The translations under genes and the position numbers were made by a program. A stretch of DNA of 14,807 bases. Source: Fomitopsis serialis. Its lineage: Eukaryota > Basidiomycota > Agaricomycetes > Polyporales > Fomitopsidaceae. This document shows positions 1 to 7,687 of the stretch, piece by piece. How positions within the stretch are numbered: the stretch's first letter is position 1; the number at the start of each line of letters is the position of its first letter. Under the pieces are notes generated by a model. It worked only from the letters and a program-made list of their open reading frames with translations. It was not told the DNA's origin and did not search any database. The stretch spans positions 1 to 14,807 of the forward strand of contig NW_025955684.1 of NCBI RefSeq assembly GCF_022376445.1, read 5' to 3'.

Positions 1-1859
1 TCGGTTCAGGTGATATTTGACGACTCGCGCCCGACTCCGCTCGGGCGTCCACGACGCGATTTACGCTTATGATTATGACCATCTGTACCATACTCACGCA
101 CGAACGATGATACTACCATTCGCATTTTTAGGACGTTTGTACTATACATCTATCGCGCACTTGTGTTGTGTCTATAGTGCTGTACCGCTTACTACTGACC
201 TAGTCGCATCCCCAGCTCAGGCAATGCATCATCATATGCCCATGCAGTACTGTCTTCTATGTACTTGTCAGACAACTATGACGATACTTCATCCTCTTGA
301 CGCCTGGAAAGCAGGGGACCTCTCGCTTAGATACGTGAAGGCTCAGGACATCGGGATTCGACGACCGCACCGGGCACATGCTGGTACACAACTCCACCGT
401 GCATACGGGGTTACGGCGAGTCAATGCACTAGAAGAACGTAGGTGCCTTGCGTCCGCAAAACAAGCTCGTCCTGTGACCACGGTACGAAACACCACGCTG
501 GTTGCCGCCCATTTCCGAGCTGACGCACGTATGCACATAGGAGGGTACATACACACTTGTGCTTCGTCGTCCATGCACTCGGGCACGGCAGATCCCAGCC
601 TCGGAGTGCTTGCCGCTCGATCCTAGACCATTCCCTGCGAACCCCAGAACCGTCAGGTGCGATCACCCGCAGTGTAGGTTTACACTGGCCCACCTGACGT
701 CGAGATCCGGCTCGCTTCGCCCTCGGAGATGACGGTGCTGGCAGCGAAGGGGAGGGGGACTGCCTCTAAAGTTATTGGTAGCGGTGAAGTGAGCTCATTG
801 AGAACATGCGTCACTTCGGCTATGGCCACCCATACAATCCTTTCCCGATTGCGCTCAACAAACGCTGGTCTGGACCGGAGCATATTGGTGGCCCAAAGGT
901 GGGGAACACGAGGGCGCGTGCGGTGGACAGATACGAACACGGTCTGAGGGCCACCACCACTGGGTGTTCCGATTGTACCCTGTTTCAGGTTACAATATCA
1001 AGACGGGAATATCGGAAGTTGTTCCTACTCGTGCGGAAATGCACTCGATATCATTCGCAGGGCCATGATACTCTATGCTATCTTTGCCGTCGTCGGTATT
1101 GACCCTGCTCAGTCTCAGGTCAAGAAGTTATATGACGTTGAAAGATGAAATGGCATTAAAAGATTATTTAGAGTTCGGCGATGTACTAGCATCCATCCTA
1201 ACTTAATAGTAACCGTACGGTCATACTGTGGCCATGACATTCGACATTTTACAAGCTGCCATGTGCTAAAAGATTCAATGCATAAACGTACCCACTGCAA
1301 TGGGGTTACCTTTAAGGAGCAGGTCCTCATTGTCTCGTACCTGCAGCACCGTAACACTACGGCTTCTGCAGTGGCCCGAAGTCGATCAAGGTCAGTCACC
1401 GCGCCCACGTGCACGCGTCCTTCTGCCGCCGGTGGACCGTGGACTGTCACTGAGTTACAGTGCACGACCGTCCTCTTCTGAGTCTCAACAAAGTCGTGTA
1501 AAGGGTTCACCTACGGGAGCCTGACACTCCTCCTCCTGTACTCACGTCTGACCTCGGCTAGCTATCCGCGACGCCCATCTTGAGGTGCATTGAGCAGGCT
1601 GCCTCGCCGCTCCGCAAATCCTGCGCTATCCTATCGAAACATCCCAGTATAGGAGCTTTACTAGCTAGGCTGTGAGACGGAGCTACGACGCAAATCAAGC
1701 CTAATGTACGTCGAGTGACTTGCATATATGCGTCTCGTTTGCTGATGACGGTGCACTGGAGTAAAAAACGGTGTTTTGAGGCCACCAGGTGAATCATAGC
1801 ACTAGCGGGTCGGTATAGCCTCGCCAGTCCCGGTGTACGATCAAGAGTCGTCAAGCCAC
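1..1859. other. Stretch without a supported gene
   Basis: Open frames here are short (131 codons at most), overlap one another on both strands and many lack a true ATG. None shows a recognisable motif, signal peptide, or exon chain with matching splice phases. Two overlapping frames on the + strand around 700-1100 are open for 70-100 codons, but neither resembles a family I know. I saw no tRNA, terminal repeats, long tandem repeats or transposase motifs. It may be intergenic DNA or decayed sequence. The stretch also holds the unseen promoter of the downstream F-box gene. Confidence 0.6.
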
Positions 1860-3395
1860 ATGGCCCACGCGCTCCTCAGTTACCGGGGTACTAGCGGGAT
1901 ACCCTGCAGGCCTCGCTCTACCACCATCGTTGACCTCCCACCCGACGTCCTCCTCATCATCTTTCGCTACGTGTCGAAGGACGCCGAGCTCCCAGGAGAC
2001 AGCAATGGCATCCATTCAAGACTGGCCGCGTTTCTAGATCCTTGGCCCTCGCACCATGACCGATACCTTGACCATCCTTTCCCAGAATCCCTGGCATCTA
2101 TTCGCCCCCTCTGGCGGAGCATCATGTCAAATATATCCATATTCTGGACGCGACTTGTCATTTGGATTGGAAGGGACCCTACTCCGCTTTCTAGGATTCA
2201 CCAGTACCTCTCGTGGTCGCAGGACCGTCCCCTCGACATCTACGTCTATCGAAGGTTTGACCAGTCCGTACAGGATCCTAACGAGAAGGCTCGGATCGAC
2301 GCCATATTCGAGCTGCTTCTGCCACACGTGAAGCGATGGAGGACCTTACACATGCATCTTCTTTGCTCCAGTTCGCTCCCCCTCCCTCGCGTCGATCTCG
2401 TGGGACGCGCAGACAGGCTGGTCACGCTCGTACTTCGGTTCATATTCGACGACCTTATCGACAGCACCGGATCGACCTCGCATCTTGAAGACGAATTCGA
2501 GACTCCTGTTCTGAGGAATCTCTTTATGGGTGGAGTCCACTTCCGCGAATCGTACGTGAGACCGTTTCCGCGGTTGGCCATGCCGCCCAAGCTCAGCTCC
2601 GTTGCCATCACCGACTACAACTCGCACAACGTGGCTTTCCCGCTCGTCGACCTGCTTGCATGTCTTGTGGGCTGCACGCATCTGAGCAGTCTCGAGCTCG
2701 ACAGCGTCTGCCTCGACTGCTCGTACACCGGGCCACACATCATCACTGCCGAGATGCGCCTTCCCCGCTGGTCAGCCAATGTCAAATTCATCGACACCAG
2801 CGGCGACGTGATCACGGAGTACAGCAGGCTTCTCGATTACCCCGTTGTTGACAGTGTGTCGTACAGGCGATGCACGACCGCCGTACCTCTGGGGGCCACT
2901 CTCACAGATGGGTATAACGTTGGCATGTTCGAGATCCATAGTCCAACGGTACTCTTCAGCCTTCTCGCGGCTGCGCCTGAAGATTTCTCATTCTGCGAAA
3001 CGCAATTTGAGGATTGCGACGGTCTGACCACGGACGTTTTGCGCAAGCTGGCGGAGCCTATGCACGATCCCGATGCAGAGGCGGAATGGGTGCTCCAAGG
3101 GACGTGGTTATGCCCGAACATGAAGTCGATCCATGTTCTCGCATGCACGCAGTTCCGAAGCGCGGACATGCGCGCGCTGCTCGAGGCACGTCGCAGAGTG
3201 CACGCGGCGACGGGGTTCGCGGATGCAGACAGCCCAGGGTTTCTGGTGTCGTCGGTGGACCAGCTGTACGTGCGTGGATGCTGCGAGCTCGCCCCCGAAG
3301 ATGAAGAATGGTTGGATGTGAACGTCCCTCAGGTATACTGGGACGATTGGAAGGGAGGTTACGATCGGCCGGGGCTGAGAAGGCAGATATCTTGA
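1860..3395 (+). CDS. F-box protein with LRR-like C-terminal part (orphan, basidiomycete type)
   Basis: Predicted 511-aa single-exon protein. Residues about 26-38 (LPPDVLLIIFRYV) are the first helix of an F-box, the motif that binds Skp1 in SCF ubiquitin ligases. The matching second part (WRSIMSNISIFWTRLVIWIG, about 84-103) follows after an insert of some 40 residues, as is common in Agaricomycete F-box proteins. The rest is made of irregular leucine-rich segments, ending with the LCPNMKSIHV and VSSVDQLYVRGC pieces usual in this group; this part probably binds the substrate. The frame is open from a GTG at 1833, but the first ATG is at 1860 (G at +4, weak -3 position), so I start there. A 5' exon cannot be excluded. 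Substrate and pathway are unknown. Such genes are highly expanded and fast-evolving in mushrooms, and no neighbour here suggests a specific role. Confidence 0.85.
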   Translation: MAHALLSYRGTSGIPCRPRSTTIVDLPPDVLLIIFRYVSKDAELPGDSNGIHSRLAAFLDPWPSHHDRYLDHPFPESLASIRPLWRSIMSNISIFWTRLVIWIGRDPTPLSRIHQYLSWSQDRPLDIYVYRRFDQSVQDPNEKARIDAIFELLLPHVKRWRTLHMHLLCSSSLPLPRVDLVGRADRLVTLVLRFIFDDLIDSTGSTSHLEDEFETPVLRNLFMGGVHFRESYVRPFPRLAMPPKLSSVAITDYNSHNVAFPLVDLLACLVGCTHLSSLELDSVCLDCSYTGPHIITAEMRLPRWSANVKFIDTSGDVITEYSRLLDYPVVDSVSYRRCTTAVPLGATLTDGYNVGMFEIHSPTVLFSLLAAAPEDFSFCETQFEDCDGLTTDVLRKLAEPMHDPDAEAEWVLQGTWLCPNMKSIHVLACTQFRSADMRALLEARRRVHAATGFADADSPGFLVSSVDQLYVRGCCELAPEDEEWLDVNVPQVYWDDWKGGYDRPGLRRQIS

Positions 3396-4411
3396 GTGCT
3401 CGTGCGTAGGTCCGAGTCGCGTTCCCATACGAAGAGCCTCGAGCGGGTTATGATGTCACTTGCGGTAAATGCACACCGATACTTGGCGGTGAACGTTTGA
3501 TCATCGACGAGTTGGTCTATGGTAAGCACGACTGGTATTTGTCGAAGTAGCCCTCGTAATTGATTGGACATATGATTGACAGGCGCTTTGTATCCACACT
3601 GTCGTATAAGCTACCATTGTCCCCAATTGGTAGCTAAATGAACCGAGTCCCCCCATTCGCTTCCTCCAGCACCGTACTTAGTATGTAATGCAAAGTCTGA
3701 GCACTTTGCTTTGAACTGGCCATGGCTAGGGCTCCGGTGATCGTTTCCACGCTGCACAGGCCATCTTCACGCGCACGGACTCAGGACGTCAGCTTGCAAG
3801 TGTTTAAACCTTCATGGAGCATCTCAAGCGTCTGGTGAGTGTCATCTAACTCCGTGGTCATCGTGTCGCATTGCTGATGTAGAGCGCAAGCAAATTGAAT
3901 GTCGGGGTAGCGGTGTATTTATATTTTTCTTATCATGTCGATACGAAAAGGAATGGTTTTCTGTCTCTGAGCTGACAATTGAGTCCATGCGAGCAATGAA
4001 CCAACGTAATCGTGCGGAGAACCTGCTGCTTACAATTTATTCAACCAGGGTCGGGGCCGCTTGAATTTCTAGACTGGTGAGTATAGTCAGTGAAGAGTTT
4101 GCTCGCATTGCTTACGCACATCGTCGCTTCCAGCGGGGTAGCGATCGTTGACAGCTTCTGAGGCCTGAAGAATAGTATCTGTTCACAAGGGATCGTACCA
4201 AGTACGTCACGGTATTGACGAACAATATCAACACCTAGGATGCGTCGTAGGTATGTTCCTCGCCACATAACCCTTAAGGCTGATGACTCAAGTTGACAGG
4301 GATAACCACCGTGATGTATTCTGGCTGGATGACCAGCATATTGCTCTTATGAGTGTAGTCACTGACGATGTGCATGGCATGTCGTGGAGCGTTCATGGTA
4401 TTACAATAACA
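3396..4411. other. Spacer with exon-like fragments, no joined gene
   Basis: No continuous gene can be built here. On the + strand three intron-like segments follow one another: 3835-3882 (GTGAGT donor, 48 b), 4077-4133 (GTGAGT donor, CTTAC branch, TTCCAG end, 57 b) and 4251-4299 (GTATGT donor, 49 b). The segments between them are partly open (3883-4064, and 4300 onward for about 40 codons), but every frame of 3883-4076 and of 4134-4250 contains a stop. They could belong to a decayed gene, a spliced non-coding RNA, or chance. A frame just after the F-box stop (about 3411-3550) reads through a CGKC motif but is not recognisable. On the minus strand 4041-4340 is also open without known motifs. 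Confidence 0.4.
3609..3635. repeat. Short inverted repeat (hairpin)
   Basis: AGCTACCA at 3609-3616 and TGGTAGCT at 3628-3635 are perfect reverse complements. The inner TTG (3617-3619) also pairs with CAA (3624-3626), leaving a four-base loop and one bulged T. This gives an 11-bp stem-loop in an otherwise featureless AT-richer spacer about 215 bases after the F-box stop codon. It may be a 3'-end structure of the F-box transcript or a trace of a small mobile element. Confidence 0.5.
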
Positions 4412-4720
4412 TCAACCTGAATGTACCGAACCAATGATGATCATAGATCCCCAGCGTCGGCTTAAACGTCGTTCTCGTGATAATATTCGCAGCCGATGCA
4501 GCAGCATGCATCTGCAGACCGTTTTCGTTATGATCAGTTTCGCTGTTGCAAAATGATTAGACTCGCCGTCCTCGGGGTCTACATCATGCATAAGTGAGTA
4601 CATCATCTATTGATGAGCAGTTTGTACATGAAACTTACCAGCCACAGGGTGTGCGTTCACCGCTGAGGTGGCGAGGACAACAATGGCGAAGAGACTGGTG
4701 GCGAGGCGGAGCAGCTGCAT
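4412..4720 (-). CDS. Candidate small secreted protein, two exons
   Basis: Exon 1 is 4639-4720 and starts at an ATG with A at -3. It encodes a clear signal peptide (MQLLRLATSLFAIVVLATSA, then VNAHPVA), with likely cleavage near the AHP. The intron, 4579-4638 (60 b), has a GTAAGT donor, a CTCAC branch-like site and a TGTAG end. Exon 2, 4412-4578, continues in phase to a TGA, giving 82 aa in total. The mature part is basic and holds one CRC motif, so it is not a hydrophobin or cerato-platanin. A TATA box lies 61 bases upstream of the ATG. The signal-peptide exon is the strong part; exon 2 is less certain because its composition is not clearly coding and + strand frames overlap it, so further or different 3' exons are possible. 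Role unknown; effector-like or cell-wall proteins often look like this. Confidence 0.42.
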
Positions 4721-4780
4721 CTTGTCTCTAGAGTGGTGAACGAGTTCTTGACTTGTGACCCTTTTCGTGAGCAGGCCTTC

Positions 4781-4787
4781 ATTTATA
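4781..4787 (-). promoter_or_regulatory. TATA box of the small secreted protein candidate
   Basis: On the minus strand the sequence reads TATAAAT, 61 bases before the ATG at 4720. This leaves room for a start site about 30 bases downstream and a short 5' leader. The spacing is typical of well-expressed small secreted protein genes in basidiomycetes and is a main reason for believing exon 1. Confidence 0.45.
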
Positions 4788-4905
4788 TTGCAACATTGAC
4801 GCTGCTGACGCCCAAGGACCAATACTGTCGATTCCGACACAGGCACTGCTGGTGAGGCATCCTTGACAGACCGTGTGCACCAACACTACACAATAACGCG
4901 CGACT

Positions 4906-5110
4906 TCATATAGTACGTACTGGTTTCCCAAGGTCACGATGAAATCTGATAGCACGCCACGATTTGACAATTTCCGCATAGCCTTTGTTTCCAGGATGGA
5001 GATCCTTTAGCGGCTTCAAGTGTGTCTTGTCTTCGCTAATTTGCAACCCAGTCGCCCGTTCGGTCGCTCCGTCGAGATTTGGAACGAACTGCCTCGGATT
5101 CGGTGGCCTC
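4906..5110 (-). pseudogene. Possible C-terminal remnant of an SGNH/GDSL-type hydrolase
   Basis: A minus-strand segment behind a plausible CATAG acceptor (intron end at 5111) encodes about 67 residues ending in TGA. It contains DLHPGNKGYAEIVKSW, which fits block V of SGNH/GDSL esterases: the D..HP..GY pattern with the catalytic Asp and His, followed by a hydrophobic helix and Trp. The rest of such an enzyme (GDS nucleophile block, Gly and Asn blocks, some 150-200 residues upstream) should lie to the right, but only about 465 bases remain before the tRNA gene, and I see no GDS-like block there. I therefore read it as a broken or partial copy. A + strand frame with a good 59-base intron (5132-5190) crosses the same DNA and competes with this reading, so the match could be chance. 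Confidence 0.35.
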
Positions 5111-5576
5111 CTATGCAAGCACCATACAACGGTACGATCTATCTGATACGCATTTGTGATTTACTGACGCACTGCGATGTTATGTTACAGATGACCGGAA
5201 AGACAAGGCGACTAATGTCAGTGACATGCAGGAAATTCTACCTGCCGCCAGTTGATAAAGGGTCATCGACAGGTATCGTGGCTTCAGACTCACTCATTCA
5301 CACAGACTGATATTCTTACCGTTGCCGCAGTTGGAGTACAGTGCTGAGTAAAGAGGGCTGCTCGAATTCTTCCTAGGGACAGGAGATTCACCGTTACAGT
5401 GAACCTTACCGTGACCAGCAACACGCTGCAAGAGACCGACTCGATCTAGAGTCTGATAAAGAAGAATTCAATCGCAAACGATGGGTGAGGAGACATACTC
5501 CCGGTAGTGCTGCTTGGCCGGGTGTGTGGTGGTCTTCGAAGGCTTCATGGAAGCAAATAGTTTTGCTAGGTTGTCA
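5111..5576. other. Spacer between hydrolase remnant and tRNA gene
   Basis: Short open pieces with splice-like borders occur on both strands. On the + strand an intron-like segment at 5132-5190 (TACTGAC branch, TTACAG end) is followed by 20 open codons up to a TGA at 5253-5255. On the minus strand a short frame around 5290-5370 lies between possible introns. None extends far enough to call a gene. About 5461-5576 is the 5' flank of the tRNA gene; I see no upstream element there beyond the tRNA's own internal promoter. Confidence 0.4.
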
Positions 5577-5675
5577 TCCCTCTTAGCTCAGTTGGTAGAG
5601 CGCGTCACTAGTACTTTGTTCTCACGATCACGTGACTTAATGACGAGGTCAGTCGTTCAAATCGGCTAGCGGGAA
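5577..5675 (+). tRNA. tRNA-Thr (anticodon AGT) with a 26-base intron
   Basis: The cloverleaf folds by eye. Acceptor arm: 5577-5583 with 5668-5674, one T-C mismatch at pair 5-68. D stem: GCTC/GAGC with the AGTTGGTA loop. Anticodon stem: CGTCA/TGACG, perfect. Variable loop: 5 bases. T stem: AGTCG/CGGCT, one G-T pair, with loop TTCAAAT. Discriminator base: A at 5675. The anticodon AGT is at 5610-5612, and an intron at 5614-5639 sits at the canonical 37/38 position; ACT in the intron can pair with the anticodon, leaving a three-base bulge at the 3' splice site. The A box (TAGCTCAGTTGG) matches the consensus exactly; the B box is weaker (CGTTCAAATCG). Unusual points are the T1-A72 first pair and the acceptor mismatch, so it may be a weak or decaying copy. 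The body resembles Lys tRNAs, which makes the isotype slightly uncertain. Confidence 0.85.
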
Positions 5676-5678
5676 TTC

Positions 5679-5686
5679 TTTTTTTT
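5679..5686 (+). terminator. Pol III terminator (T8)
   Basis: A run of eight T residues begins four bases after the tRNA discriminator. This is the normal RNA polymerase III stop signal and supports the tRNA being, or having recently been, a functional transcription unit. Confidence 0.85.
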
Positions 5687-5687
5687 G

Positions 5688-5784
5688 CGCTCTAGGCAAA
5701 GGTGTTTTTCAACGGCGACCTGGCGAAACAATTCTGAGGGTGCGCCGAAGAGGACCGCAACGCCGGTCAGACGTTCCTAGAGCG
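5688..5784. repeat. Nested inverted repeats behind the tRNA
   Basis: CGCTCTAGG (5688-5696) and CCTAGAGCG (5776-5784) are perfect 9-bp reverse complements. Inside them GACCTGGCG (5717-5725) pairs with CGCCGGTC (5761-5768) with one bulged T. The outer arm starts two bases after the tRNA terminator run. The arrangement could fold as a two-stem structure, but no RNA family or transposon is recognised. Confidence 0.45.
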
Positions 5785-6109
5785 TAACTTGTAAACGTAG
5801 TATTTATAAACTTTATGTAAGGTACAGTTGCAAGCCATAGTTCGTAAGGAGCAGTGGCGGTATAGCTACTGTACAGTGAGAGATGTCCGAGAGGAGGGAA
5901 TAGCTACAGGAGAGGGGATTGTGTACAGTGACGATCGACCAGAGAAACGCATGTCCGAGATGATACAAATAATGGGACTGCACGAGCGTCCAGCGCATAC
6001 GACCAAGCACATCCGGAAAGAAGTTATTTTTGCCGCGCGGGTCGAGATAGGTGGGGGCGTTCGAGGCGGCGAAGGGAGGACGGAATAACGACGGGGGTCC
6101 TCGTGCATC
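5785..6109. other. 3' flank of the DUF6699 gene
   Basis: The segment from 5785 to about 5830 is AT-rich; the rest becomes GC-rich towards the stop codon of the minus-strand gene. It most likely holds that gene's 3' untranslated region and poly(A) site, though I see no AATAAA. A + strand frame of 86 codons at 5828-6088 has no known motif and no other support. Confidence 0.45.
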
Positions 6110-6869
6110 TCACGACGCCGTGACGGCGAGCTGAAGATCGCAATAGACCGCACCGCCCGACGCGCTCGTCACTTCGATGGCGTTGAAGAGGACCCTGGTG
6201 CCCAGAAAGTCGACGCGGCGAGGGGTGCGCACGGACGCCGCGACGCGCTGCCGCGTGTCGGTGGGGAAGCAGTTGTACTCGTTGGCCAAGACGGGCTGCG
6301 CCATCGCCCGCCCGATGCCTTCGAGGACGTCCCCGACGGTGACGCCACTCGCTTGGGAGGCGCGCACTTCAAATTGGAACACGCCGATGATGTTGACGAA
6401 GACGCTTCGCGCGGGCGGCGACGCGAAGCTGTCCGTGACGTTGCGGTGGGAGAACGGCGCCCGGAACTCAATCTGCGAGGCCGGCAGGGAGATGTTGAAC
6501 CTGAGCGTATTTGGGTGGAACATCGGGTGGATGGTGTAGCCCGCGGACCCACGCTGCCCGCGTGCTCTCTCCGGGGTTGTGGGCGGAGTCATGAGGCCAT
6601 CTATGGTAACGCGCCGAAGATCGTCAACATACAGTCGGAGCGGAAAATAAATGCGAAGTTTGCATACAAGTAGCTCGAGAACCCGGAGCAGCGCCGTAAC
6701 CCGCGGGGTGCATGTACGGCGCACCGGCAGGTGCGCCGTATCCGGGGAGAAAATGGGTCGGCGTGACTGGTGACGGGGGCAAGTCCTTCGGACTCATGTA
6801 CGGCGCGTTGGGCACCGGTGTGGTGGGAACACGAGTGGTACTCGACGATGGGCTCGGAGGGTACTGCAT
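6110..6869 (-). CDS. DUF6699 domain protein with Pro-rich N-terminus
   Basis: Two exons: 6668-6869 and 6110-6600, joined over a 67-base intron (GTATGC donor, TTGAC branch-like site, CATAG end) that keeps frame and gives 230 aa. The ATG at 6869 has a perfect CACCATG context; the frame continues upstream, but without another ATG. Residues 1-75 are rich in Pro, Ser, Thr, Gly and Tyr and are probably disordered, with repeated GYGAP/PYM pieces. Residues about 90-225 match my memory of the DUF6699 fold, a domain family found mainly in mushroom-forming fungi: a TIHP start, FNISLP, VTVGDVLEGI (154-163) and RRVDFLGTRVLFNAI. No catalytic residues, signal peptide or membrane segment are visible, so it is probably cytosolic or nuclear. 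Function unknown. The family call rests on pattern recall, not on a search. Confidence 0.8.
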
Positions 6870-6958
6870 GGTGACAAGTGTTGTAGCTGAGGTGTGACAG
6901 TAGACTGCTAGCCGAGGTCGTTGGGATGGAGGCGGCGGGCAGAAATGCGGAGGCGGAC

Positions 6959-6978
6959 GGGGCGGGGGGCGGGGCGGG
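6959..6978 (+). promoter_or_regulatory. G-quadruplex motif at the DUF6699 start region
   Basis: Four G runs of 4, 6, 4 and 3 are separated by single C residues, the tightest class of intramolecular G-quadruplex motif. It lies 37-62 bases downstream of the TATA box of the minus-strand DUF6699 gene, just after the expected transcription start, with the G-rich strand as template. Confidence 0.6.
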
Positions 6979-7014
6979 CAGATTGATACGGAACGCACCC
7001 GGCGCGGCGGGCGG

Positions 7015-7021
7015 ATTTATA
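7015..7021 (-). promoter_or_regulatory. TATA box, DUF6699 gene
   Basis: The minus strand reads TATAAAT, 146 bases before the ATG at 6869. A start site about 30 bases further on would give a 5' leader of roughly 110-120 bases with no upstream ATG in the coding frame. Confidence 0.5.
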
Positions 7022-7687
7022 CGAGTCATCGTGTTTGTATGGGGCGGGGACGCGCGACGTCGCCAAACAATGCTGGCCGCAGGCGGGGCGGTCGAGTCAT
7101 GCGGTCGTCGCAGCCCCGACGCGCGTCGGTGATGGCGAACCCGCCTTATCGCCCGGCATCCCGTCTGCCGGGCGCCTTCCCACGGCGGCAGGCGCGACCT
7201 GCCATATTGGGCCACGCGCCCATTGCCATATGGGGTATCATCGCGCCCTCCGCCCACGCCGCGCGCCGCATGGCACGTCAGCCCTGCACCTCGCCCACAG
7301 CGCGTGACGGCGCGACTTCCCATCTGGGCTCCCGCCTTGTCCTCAGGAAGCAGGGGCGGTGTGACCATCGATTAGCGTCGCCCGCCGTGCCGCCCGCGTA
7401 CGCCGCAGGACAATGCTTCGTGCTCTCCTTCCCGGCTCCGAACCGGCACACATTTCTCGGTGCAGCTCCAAGTCGCAGGTACCTCCGTCCTGACACAATG
7501 GCGGCGCCGTTTGAATGACCGTCTCGGACCGGCCGTCGGTCTTCGCGCGTGAACATCACGACCGCAAACTACCCACGGCGCAGTGAGAATGACATGCGTG
7601 ACATTACTTGGGGGCTAAACATACCGCAACAAATGGACTGTACAATAACTATGCCATAACTGACGCAGATAGCATGAGAGCAGACGT
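7022..7687. other. GC-rich spacer between DUF6699 promoter and MIP1 3' end
   Basis: Very GC- and CpG-rich up to about 7500, then AT-richer near the polymerase stop codon. The long open frames (for example 7039-7518 +, 159 codons) follow from the base composition, are rich in Ala, Arg and Pro, and have no motif. The segment likely holds the upstream promoter of the DUF6699 gene and the 3' untranslated region of MIP1. Similar GCCATAT-containing words recur at about 7201 and 7226, near several short hairpins. Confidence 0.45.
7151..7173. repeat. Perfect 8-bp inverted repeat
   Basis: GCCCGGCA (7151-7158) and TGCCGGGC (7166-7173) are exact reverse complements around a seven-base spacer, inside the GC-rich intergenic block. 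It could be a hairpin in the MIP1 3' end or a binding site for a dimeric regulator upstream of the DUF6699 gene; in such GC-rich DNA chance is also possible. Confidence 0.4.

Noticed and set aside
17..442. 141-codon frame on the + strand at the left edge
   Set aside because: His/Tyr/Cys-rich without motif, overlapped by other frames of similar length, and no promoter or splice support.
1833..1859. GTG as start of the F-box protein, adding nine residues
   Set aside because: Nuclear fungal genes start at ATG; the first ATG in frame is at 1860.
5610..5635. Reading the tRNA as Lys (CTT) by a shifted intron
   Set aside because: Nuclear tRNA introns lie after position 37, and the discriminator A fits Thr; kept only as a finding.
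6601..7368. 255-codon minus-strand frame upstream of and across DUF6699 exon 1
   Set aside because: It crosses the TATA box and the exon in the wrong frame; the spliced DUF6699 model explains the region.
7039..7518. 159-codon frame on the + strand in the GC-rich spacer
   Set aside because: Ala/Arg/Pro-rich composition typical of GC-rich non-coding DNA; it covers hairpins and has no motif or splice support.
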